Below, piece by piece: positions 31,860 to 41,061 of a DNA stretch of 64,000 bases. The position numbers and the translations under genes were made by a program. The DNA comes from Dromiciops gliroides (Eukaryota; Chordata; Mammalia; Microbiotheria; Microbiotheriidae), in assembly GCF_019393635.1 (NCBI RefSeq), contig NC_057863.1, positions 641,983,306 through 642,047,305 on the forward strand. The letters are read 5' to 3'. Below the pieces are notes generated by a model that was not told where the DNA came from, searched no databases, and worked only from the letters and a program-made list of their open reading frames with translations. The first letter of the stretch is position 1. Every line of letters begins with the position of its first letter.

Positions 31860-32284
31860 TGTAACGATTGGAATGACGCCACCTGCTGGAGACTTACTGT
31901 AGCAAAGCTCCACCATGAGGAGAAAGCCTCTGAGGGCAAGCCATGTGGTCAAGGTCCTTAGTGTCAGGAAGTGACATTTGCTCATGGGTACTGTCTATCA
32001 AGGCTACCAGCCAATCAACTTGAAGAGCCTCCCATTTCTGGGAGGAGGACACAAAGTAGGAAGCGGACGCTGGCGGAGGGGTTCTGTCTCTTTGGGTTCC
32101 TGACCTTGCCATGGTGGGTCAGATGATAGGGTCTCTTAGAAGTAGCTAGATTTTTACCTTTCTCTCTGATCCTAATGCTCTTTAATAAATACTTAAACAT
32201 TTAAATACTCTTGCTAAAGCTTATAATTTATTGGTGACCACTCATTAGATTTTAGATAGTATAGCTAGAATTTTACCCCTTACA
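31860..32284 (+). mobile_element. Solo LTR, ERV1-like, inside an MIR
   Basis: 425 bp with TGTAACGATT...CCTTACA ends and exact TCTG target repeats. It splits an MIR (CCTCACTTTCCTCAG / TCTGTAAAACGAAGG). The central part differs from its relatives at 2.8 and 29.7 kb, so it is a subfamily. Fossil solo LTR without genes. Confidence 0.87.
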
Positions 32285-32932
32285 TCTGTAAAACGAAGGG
32301 ATTAGACTGAATGACCATCTGTATGTCCTGTGTCCTACTTTTTGCTCAGAGGAGAGTTAGTCAAACTCTCTAGTGAGCAGGTAAATAAGAGGAAAGGAGT
32401 GAGGTGCATAGTTAGCCAAGAGGACCCTTAAGAGAGCCTGGCCATTACCTACAGAGAGACTCAGCTGAAATAGCAGCTCAGAAAATGATGCTTGGGATGA
32501 GGAAAACTCTCTCACTTACTGGGGGAGCCAACCAACTTTGCCTCTTCTACCGCCATCTTGGTCAAGTCGGCTAGAGGAGAACTGAACGGAAAGACTGACT
32601 CATTCCTGCCTAATTTTTAAACAATTTAAACACTTCTTTTCCCTCATGCCCCCCTCCCCCACCCCACCCCATCCTCCATCCACAGAGTCTAAGCGAGCCA
32701 GCTTGGGTCATCTACCACCTCTGGGCTGTAGTTGTTGGCAACCCCTGAGTCATCCATCTGCTCCATCTGGGGAATGCAAGTCAGTAGATCTGAAGACGGT
32801 CACTGTCAGTTGAGGAAAGAAGCCTGTGTTTTTGTTTTTTACAATATTTGATCACTGTCTTTCAATATAATTGGCTTCCTTTGTGATCTTATATATTTTA
32901 TTTTACTCATTGAAAAACATTATTCTGAAAAG

Positions 32933-33450
32933 TCAGTCAATAAACATTTATAAAGGGCCTGCTGTGTGTCAGGCATTGTGCTAAGTGCTGGGGACACAAA
33001 AAGAGGCAAAGGAAGGACCTTTTCCTCAAGAGACTTACAGTCTAATAGGGGAGATGAGAAGCAAGCAAATATATACAAACAAGCTATAAACAGGATAAAT
33101 AGGAAATAATTAAAAGAGAAGGCTTTAGAATTAAGAGGGGTTGGGGGGGCGCAGCTAGGTGGCGCAGTGGATAGAGCACCAGCCCTGGAGTCAGGAGGAC
33201 CTGAGTTCAAATTCGGCCTCAGACACTTAATACTTACTAGCTGTGTGACCCTGGGCAAGTCACTTAACCCCAATTGCATCACTAAAAAAGAGGAGTTGGT
33301 GGCAGCTAGATGACGAAGTGGATAGAGCACCAGCCCTGGATTCATGAGGACCTGAGGCTGGATCTCCAGCCTCAGACACTTGACACTTAACTAGCTGTGT
33401 GACCTTGGGCAAGTCACTTAACCCCAATTACCCCCCCAAAAAAACCAAAG
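32933..33450. mobile_element. Older repeat with two nested SINEs
   Basis: The outer repeat (TCAATAAACATTTATAAAGGGCCTGC ..., partly) is the family also seen at 20.6 kb. SINEs lie at 33146-33290 and 33297-33450, and AATTAAGAGGGGTTG flanks the pair. Confidence 0.85.
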
Positions 33451-33814
33451 AATTAAGAGGGGTTGAGAAAAGGGGCCCATAGGCTTCACCAGACTTTCCA
33501 AGGGAGTCAGTAACACTGGTTTAGAACCTCAACCAGTTCAGATACGACTAAAGAAAGGTGAGAAGAGTTAAGACCAAGCAACAAGTAATTGGACTAATTA
33601 ATGAATTTGTAAGACAAATAAGAAAAGTGCACACATATCACCAGACAAGCAAGAGGCTGGTATGTATAGTGCATGCTTTGGATTTAATATTTCTATATGT
33701 GGTTGTATGTGTAATATCAGTTCATATCAACAGGGAAGATTTATAAACAAAGACTCATATTAATAATTCTTCACTTGGAAGCAGAGTCAGGAAATAACTA
33801 TTTTCTTTTTCTTT

Positions 33815-34430
33815 CTTATTTTTTTGGGAGGCAACTGGGGCTAAGTAACTTGCCCAGGGTCACATAGCTTGTAAGTATCTGAGAACAGATTTGAACTCAA
33901 GTCCTTCTGACTCTAGGGCCAGTGCTCTATCCACTGCGCCACCTAGCTGCCCCACACTCATCCAACAATGGACTGGGGGTTGAGTTCCCAATCCTGCTCT
34001 AGGAGAGGTCCCTTTTTGTGACTCCTATTGCTTCTTCATGCTGCAAAAGAAGGAAAACCAGATTACATGAGGACAGAGTCAACCACAGGGTGTTTATATA
34101 AGAAATGTTAAATCAGAAGAATGTTGTTTTTTTGGTTGGGGCAATGAGAGTTAAGTGACTTGCCTAGGGTCACACAGCTAGTAAGTGTCAAGTGTCTGAG
34201 GCCAGATTTGAACTCAGGTCCTCCTGAATCCAGGGCCGGTGCTTTACCCACTGCTCCACCTAGCTGCTCCTGACAAATATATTTTTTTTTTTGCAGGGCA
34301 ATGGGGGCTAAGTGACTTGCCCAGGGTCACACAGCTACTAAGTGTCAAGTGTCTGAGGCCAGATTTGAACTCAGGTCCTCCTGAATCCAGGGCCAGTGCT
34401 TTACCCACTGCTCCACCTAGCTGCCCCTGA
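33815..34430 (-). mobile_element. Three antisense marsupial SINEs
   Basis: Copies lie at 33815-33953, 34120-34270 and 34280-34430. TGACAAATATATTTTT and TGACAAATGTATTTTT flank the third. The second and third share the rare head variant CCACTGCTCCACCTAGCTG, suggesting a local template or a shared subfamily. Confidence 0.92.
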
Positions 34431-34929
34431 CAAATGTATTTTTAAAAAATCTTACACAATTAAGTGGAAATAAGGCAGAAACATAGTAGGACCTTTCCTT
34501 TCTTCCTGACTGTGATAGGATAAAAGAAGTCACACACCTCCCAGCTTGTCCATTTAGATGCAGGTCCTTTCTCATGATCTTGAAGAAGGAAACTGTACAT
34601 GTGGTAGACACCAGGTGCTGCCATGGAATGATCATTACTTCTCTCTCCTCCTCTTCATTCTCCAGAGTCCCAAAATTCAAGCTATAGACTACATGTGAAA
34701 AACTTTCCCATCTGAGGGCCTGATCTTCTGTTAGCTTCCTCTCTTTTCAAACTGGAAAGAAGTCCAAATCCTAGGTTTTTTGGTGGCCAGCCAACCTCTT
34801 GCCAGGCATTGTTACATTCCTCTCCAGAGTCTGGAATTTTGCAGTCCCTTGCAAAATCAGCTGCAACAGGCCTAGTACATATCCTTATACATGATACAAA
34901 CAAAAGTAGCAGAGTAAAAATTAGTAATC

Positions 34930-35475
34930 AGGGGCAGCTAGGTAGCGCAGTGGATAGAGCACCGGCCCTGGAGTCAGGAGGACCTGGGTTCAAACCCGGC
35001 CTCCCTCCCTAAGACAGAAAGCAATCTGATATAGGTTATATATGTAGTAGGCTTCCGCCGGTCACAGACGACCATGGATCAGCGCCTTAAAGAGCCACAG
35101 CCCACAGTGTGGCTATTCGGTCCAATACAGGAGCCACAGCTCCTGCCGCAACGAGGACATCGGAAAACTGCGCTCTCTGTTGCCCGTCGGTTCCTGCGTC
35201 TCATTTGTTTTTCTTCCTCCGGAGCTTGGAGGCCCATCTCAGCTGCGGGCAAGCTGCTCCTGAGTACTGAACTCCATATGTTATATATGTACAATATGTA
35301 CAATCACATTAAACATATTTCTGTATTAGTCATGTTGTGAAAGAAGAACCTGAACACAAGGGAAAAACCTCAAAAAAAAAACCATCAAAAAAGTAGAAAC
35401 AGTCTGGATGTGGAGAACATTTTCCATCATGAGTCCTTTGGAATTGTCTTGGATCATTGCATTGCTGAAAAGAGC
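34930..35475 (-). mobile_element. Antisense L1 3' end carrying an inserted element
   Basis: A partial sense SINE (34930-35005) abuts antisense L1 3' UTR text (GACAGAAAGCAATCTGATATAGG). That text is interrupted at 35046 and resumes at 35283 (ACAATCACATTAAACATATTTC) through 35475. The interruption is described separately. Confidence 0.8.
35042..35292 (-). mobile_element. Short inserted element with zinc-finger-like ORF
   Basis: About 235 bp of GC-rich sequence is bracketed by the 12-bp repeat GTTATATATGTA inside an L1 3' UTR. On the minus strand it encodes a basic stretch (EEEKQMRRRNRRA) and then FRCPRCGRSCGSCIGPNSH, a C-x2-C...H motif. Such motifs occur near the C-terminus of some non-LTR retrotransposon ORFs, so a 5'-truncated LINE tail is my best guess. 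Family unknown. Confidence 0.55.
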
Positions 35476-35483
35476 CAATTTTA

Positions 35484-35950
35484 GGGGCAGCTAGGTGGTG
35501 CAGTGAATAAAGCACTGGCCCTGGATTCAGGAGGACTTGAGTACAAACCAGGCCTCAGACACTTAACACTTACTAGCTGTGTGACGCTGGGCAAGTCACT
35601 TAACCCCCATTGCCCTCCCCCCCCAAAAAAAAGAGCCACATCTATCACAGTTGATCATTACACAATGTTGCTCTTACTGTGTCCAGTGTTTTCCTGGTTC
35701 TGCTCACTTCACTCAGTATCAGTCCAAGTAAGCCTTCAGGAAGACTCATCTTACTGAGTTCAAATCTGACCTCGGAAATTTACTAGCTGTGTGACCCCAC
35801 TGGGCAAGTCACTTAAGCTTTTTTGCCTCAGTTTCCTCACCTGTAAAATAAGCTGGAGAAGGACATGGCAAACCATTTCAGTATCTCTTCCCAGAAACCT
35901 CTAATGAGGTCACGGAGAGTGAAATGTGCCTGAAAAATGACTGAACAACA
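35484..35950 (+). mobile_element. SINE and MIR
   Basis: A sense marsupial SINE lies at 35484-35632 (AAAGAGCCA repeats on both sides). A sense MIR lies at 35735-35950 (ATCTTACTGAGTTCAAATCTG ..., partly). Confidence 0.88.
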
Positions 35951-36220
35951 ACAAAAAGTATACTTGAATAAACATACTTGAATCCATGAACACAGGTAAT
36001 GATATACAAGGCCAAAAGTACAAGAGAAAACAATGGCTGAAGCATTATCAGCAGGCTTTATCACCCACCCATTATCACCCACTTTCACCTACAACATCGT
36101 AATTCAATCTAGTTCCTGGGAAGAATTCTGACCTTTCTGTGACCTACTGATTTATCTGCCGATGCCCTCTGCTAGGTGATGGTATGGGCTGATCAGAATC
36201 CTCATTAAAACTATCGTCCT

Positions 36221-36380
36221 GGGGCAGCTAGGTGGCGCAGTGGATAAAGCACTGGCCCTGGATTCAGGAGTTCCTGAATTCAAATCTGGCCTCAGATACT
36301 TGACACTTACTAGCTGTGTGACCCTGGGCAAGTCACTTAACCCCAATTGCCTCACCAAAAAACAAACAAACAAAAAAACT
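36221..36380 (+). mobile_element. Marsupial SINE
   Basis: A full sense copy with an AAACAAACAAAC tail. AAACTATCGTCC and AAACTATAGTCC flank it. Confidence 0.93.
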
Positions 36381-36802
36381 ATAGTCCCTGTATAGAGATC
36401 CCCTACTGGACCCAGGCTGGCTGGTAGTTACTATGTTCTGATGGAATTATCTGTCCCCAAGGAATCTCTGTGGTTGAAGTATCAGGCAGATAAAGGGGTT
36501 ACTGTGGGATTCAGTTGTCTCCCCTCAACTGAATTGATTTTGGAGTCTGAATCAAGACAGTGTATGTATGTGACTGGAAGAACTCTTTTTCTTAGGATCC
36601 ACTGAGGGGAATGTCTCATGCCCTCGACCTGACAATCTGGAAAGTCAACCATCTCACCAAATGGCAAGAAATCATTGTGATGAATTGGCTTTCCATGGGC
36701 CCCATGTGTCTTCTATTTTTATTATGCATATATATATGTACGTGTCTTCTTTTTCTATATCCCATTTGGCTAGACCTTTTAAAAATCTGTTTTATGCTTA
36801 TT

Positions 36803-37175
36803 TAGGGGCAGCTAGGTGGCACAATGGATAAGGCACCTAGAGTCAGGAAGACCTGAATTCAAAACCAACCTCATACTTGCTGTTTGCACAACACTGGGGC
36901 AGTCACTTATTCCCTGTTTGTCTCAGTTCCTTCACCTCTAAAATGAGCTGGAGGGGCAGCTAGGTGGTGCAGTGGATAGAGCACTGGCCCTGGAGTCAGG
37001 AGTACCTGAGTTCAAATCCAGCCTCAGACACTTAACACTTACTAGCTGTGTGACCCTGGGCAACTCACTTAACCCCAATTGCCTCACTAAAAAAATAATA
37101 AATAAATAAATAAAAATAAAATGAGCTGGAGAAGGAAATGGCAAACCATTCTAGTATCCTTGCCAAGAAAATCCT
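36803..37175 (+). mobile_element. MIR with nested SINE
   Basis: The MIR starts AGGGGCAGCTAGGTGG and is split after AAAATGAGCTGGAG by a SINE (36953-37120). AAAATGAGCTGGAG repeats at its far end as the target duplication. Confidence 0.92.
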
Positions 37176-37861
37176 AAAATGGGGTCACAACAATTCTTAT
37201 TTCCCTATAGAGGGCATGAATCAACCCTGGCTATGTGTGTATTCTGCACAAGGGGTGTGCATGGGTGTTCAGAAGGACTAGCACCTGCCCCCTTGGAGTG
37301 TACTGGTATTCAAAGAGGACTAACGCTTCTGGTGGGAGGACTTCCTGAGCTCTTTTTAGGGCTGCTCACCTACCTTTGGTGTCCACCTGGCACTAAACTC
37401 TCACCTTTGACTCCAAGAACTTGTAGCATGCCCAGCGATCACACCCAGGTAAACCATCTTGGCAGACAGGCTAAACCAGATTGAGGGTAACTGACGGGTT
37501 TCAAACCCATTGGTGAGTGAGGGGGTGTCTACCCCAAGCATATAAAGATTTCTCCTGGTGGAATGGGCAGGGGGAAACAATTTGTTCCAAAGGCTCTGAA
37601 GATGGCTGAAGGAGGGGCTATGGAGTGCTTAGAGCTTGGTCAGACATCAAGGATACCAAGGTCTCCAACTGCATCTGGTTAAGTTACTTGCCCAAGGTCA
37701 CAGAGCCAGTATGTGTCAGGGGTAGAACTTGAAGGCAAGTTGTCCTGATTCTGAGGACATCTCTCTACTCCCTCTGATGTATTGCCTTCTCAGTCTATTG
37801 GATTCTTGAGCTTTTCCTGATAAATATTTGCAAATGTTCTTGTATACCCCTAGTCACTTTA

Positions 37862-38452
37862 TTTATTTACTTTTTTGTGAGGCAATTGGGGTTAAGTGAC
37901 TTGCCCAAGGTCACACAGCTAGTTAAGTGTCAAGTGTCTGAGGCCGGATTTGAACTCAGGTACTCCTGACTCCAGGGCCGGTGCTCTATCCATTGGGCCA
38001 TCTAGCTGCCCCTATATTTCCTTCTTTTCTGAATCTTAACTCCTTTCTGTCACAGGCAGCTAGGTAGCCCGGTGGATAGTGCTGGACTTGGAGTCAGGAA
38101 AGCCTGAGCTCAAATGCTGCCTTTGATCCAACCTCTTAGTCTGTTTCTTCCTCTGTAAAATGGGGTTAATAATAGGACCTATGGGTGGCGCAGTGGATAA
38201 AGCACTGGCCCTGGAGTCAGGAGGACCTGAGTTCAAATCCGGCCTCAGATGCTTGACACTAGCTGTGTGACCCTGGGCAAGTCACTTAACCCCAATTGCC
38301 TCACCAAAAAACCCAACAACAACAACAAAAAGGCAAACAGGTTTAGGTGACTTGCCTAGGATCACACAACTTGTGTCTGAGGCTGGTTTTAAACTCAGGT
38401 CCTCCTGACTCCAGAGATGATGCTTTCTCCACCAAACCACCTAGCTGCCCAC
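37862..38452. mobile_element. SINE/MIR cluster
   Basis: An antisense SINE lies at 37862-38013, an MIR fragment at 38050-38165, a sense SINE at 38185-38330 (CAACAACAAC tail) and a diverged antisense SINE at 38330-38452. Confidence 0.85.
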
Positions 38453-38477
38453 AACTTCCATTTTAGATCTTTGCCCA

Positions 38478-39430
38478 AATCTTTCTCTCTCTCTCTCTCT
38501 CTCCTCTCTTTTTCTTTCTGTCCATCTTTCTCTCCCCCTCCCTTCTCTTTCCTTTCTCCCATCTCCCTGTCTCCTCTTTTCTGTCCTCTCTCCCTCTTTC
38601 TCTTTCCCTCTTTCTCTACCTCTCTCCTCAGTTCATTTCTCTCTCTCTCTTCTTCTCTCCTCTCTCTCCCCTCTTTTTCTTTCTGTCCATTTCTCTCCCT
38701 CTTTCTCTTTCCTCTCTCTTCCCTTTCTCTGTCCATCTCTCTTCTCTTTCCTCTCTACCCCCTCTTTCTCCGTCCACCTCTCTCCTCTCTCTCTCTCTCT
38801 CCCTCTCCTTCCTCTCTCCCCTCTTTTTCTTTCTGTCCATCTCTCTCCCCCTTCTCTTTCCTCTCTCCCATCCATCCCCCCTCTCCTTCTCTCTCCTGTC
38901 CTCTCTCTTTCTCTCTCCTCTCTTCCCTTTCTCTGTCCATCTCTCTTCTCTTTCCTACCTGTTTTTTCTGTCCACCTCTCTCCTCTCTCTCTTCCTCTTT
39001 CCTCTCTCCCCTCTTTTTCTCTGTCCCCCCTCCTCTTTCCTCTCTCCCATCTCCCCCTCTTCCTCTCTCCTCTCTTCCCTTTTTCTGTTCATCTCTCTTC
39101 TCTTTACTCTCTACCCCCTTTCTCTGTCCACCTCTCTCCTCTCTCTCAGTTCCTTTCTCTCTCTCTCTCTCTCCCTCTCCTTCCTCTCTTTTTCTTTCTG
39201 TCCATATCTCCCCCTTCTCTTTCCTCTCTCCCATCTCCCCTCTCCCTCTCTCTCCTCTCTCCTGTCCTTTTTCTCTCTCCTCTCTTCCCTTTCTGTCCAT
39301 CTCTCTTCTCTTTCCTCTCTACCCGCTCTTTTCTCTGTTCATCTGTCTCCTCTCTACCTCTCTCCCCTTCCCCCTTTCTCTCAGTCCATTTCTCTGTCTC
39401 TCTCTCCTTCCTCTCTCTTCCTCCTCCGAC
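38478..39430. repeat. ~950 bp polypyrimidine (CT)n-rich tract
   Basis: Almost pure C/T on the plus strand, built from irregular modules such as CTCTTTCCTCTCT, TTTTTCTTTCTGTCCAT and CTCTCTCTCT repeated about every 90-120 bp. The 353-codon open frame across it is a by-product of its composition. It lies about 0.9 kb downstream of the ETV2 polyadenylation signal. Confidence 0.95.
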
Positions 39431-39784
39431 CCCTCCTCTCATGCTCAGAATGCACTTCTTCCCCTCTGCCTCTGGTAATCCCTACTGGCCCAGTCTTCTT
39501 CCAGAGGCCTTTCCTCATCTGTGTACCTGCTTGGACACTCCCCCTCCCTCATTCTGTACTTTGGCTCATTGGTTAGTCCCTTTTACATTCCCAAGTCTTC
39601 TCTCCTATTGAATGTTCCTAGAGAACACGAACTAAAATTCACATTTTTCTTTGTTACCCCAGAGTTTATCGCAGAGTAATTGCTTAATAAAATGCTAGTC
39701 AATTGATACAGAAAGGAGATAGTGCAAGTATTATTGTCATTTACACAGAGGGAATCTGAGGCTGAGGTTTAACGGGGATTTTTT

Positions 39785-39895
39785 AGAATCAGTCAGTCCA
39801 TCAATAAGCATTAAAGCCCAGTTATGTGTCAAGTGCACTGTGCAAAAATACAACACTTCCTGCCCTCAAGGAGCTTACACACTAGGTGGGCAGAA
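39785..39895 (+). repeat. Fragment of the unassigned older repeat
   Basis: TCAATAAGCATTAAAGCCCAG ... CTCAAGGAGCTTACACACTA, partly; same family as 20.6 and 32.9 kb. Confidence 0.6.
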
Positions 39896-40290
39896 TAAAC
39901 TGGGGCCGGTTCCGGCAGCCTAGAACATCCCTTTTCTTGCCCATCCTCTCACTCCTACTTCCTGCTCTCAACACCTCAGAGCTGGACAACAGCCCCCCGC
40001 CCCCCCCCCCCCAAGATCTTGGGAGGCAGGACGATGGCCAGCGGGAGGATGCAGACCCTCCAGAGAGCGGCCCTGGAGGGGGCGTGCTCCGATTTCTCAG
40101 GTAACCCTCCCACCATTTCCCCTGGGGTGGGGGTTGGAAGCCGAGGACCGCAGAGGGAGGCAGGGCTCAGAAGGCTGGAGTCGGAAGATCGGAGGCCGGA
40201 GGGAAGGCCTGAGATCAAGGGAGCTTTGGAGTCCGAGGCGCTCCCCTCGGGACAGAGACACTCGAAGAGGCGCATGGAGGAGTCCGAGGC

Positions 40291-40296
40291 TTTATT
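40291..40296 (-). terminator. ETV2: ETV2 polyadenylation signal
   Basis: AATAAA on minus, 54 bases after the stop codon, which implies a very short 3' UTR. Confidence 0.85.
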
Positions 40297-41029
40297 CCTC
40301 CCGCGTGTGCCCCCAATCCCCCCCCCGCGCATGGTTCTCCCCGGTCGAGTCAGGGCAGGTCGGGGACGCAGCCCCCAAATCGATAAGTGTACTTTCGGCC
40401 ACCGCTCTTGTGCACGATGTCCCGGCGGTAATAGTAACGCAGCCCCCGGCTCAGTTTCTCGTAGTTCATTCCTGGCTTCTTTTTACGCTCCCCCCACAGA
40501 CGGGCCACCTGCGGGGAGGGAGGGCAGACGAGGCGGGTGAGCGCCTGGCCCGAGGGCACCGAAGCCCAGGGTAGGGGGGAGGAGGAGGGGAAGGCAAGGA
40601 GGCAGGTGCGGAGCTCTGCAGGAGGACGGGGAGGGCATCTGGGCGCGTACCTCCTTCGGGTCGCACAGTTGGAATTCTCGGCTATTCCCGGTCCAACGGA
40701 TGCAGCCTTCGCCCGCGCGGTCCCGGAGGAGTTCCAGCAGGAATTGCCACAGCTGAATGGGACCTGGGGAGAGGGTCGGAGGGTGAGAACCCAGCTGTAT
40801 AGCCTCCCAGCTCCTCCGGCCCGGCTCTTTCCCTCAAAACCGCTCCCCGCCCCCACCTCCGTGCTTAATGCGGGTCCCGAGTGTAGGTGCCCCATTCATA
40901 CAATTATCATTCCCCTCAGCGAGCCTCCTTCCCCAGAACTGCCTCCTCCGGTCTTCCACCTCCCACTTCATCAGGGCCCCAGGCCCCCCTGCCCCCCAGC
41001 TTCAGCGTCCTATTTACCTATAGCTGCCC

Positions 41030-41061
<32 letters not shown>

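Larger units (their letters stand above)
27011..40290. other. Repeat-rich spacer between COX6B1 and ETV2
   Basis: No host exon is recognised. It is built from MIR (27122-27270), antisense L1 pieces, at least 18 marsupial SINEs, four solo LTRs or LTR pieces, a short inserted LINE-like piece and a long polypyrimidine tract, each listed below. Confidence 0.75.

Noticed and set aside
38417-39478. A 353-codon plus-strand open frame rich in Ser, Leu, Pro and Phe
   Set aside because: It lies entirely in the polypyrimidine tract, where stop codons are almost impossible by composition. The minus strand shows matching Glu/Arg/Lys frames for the same reason.
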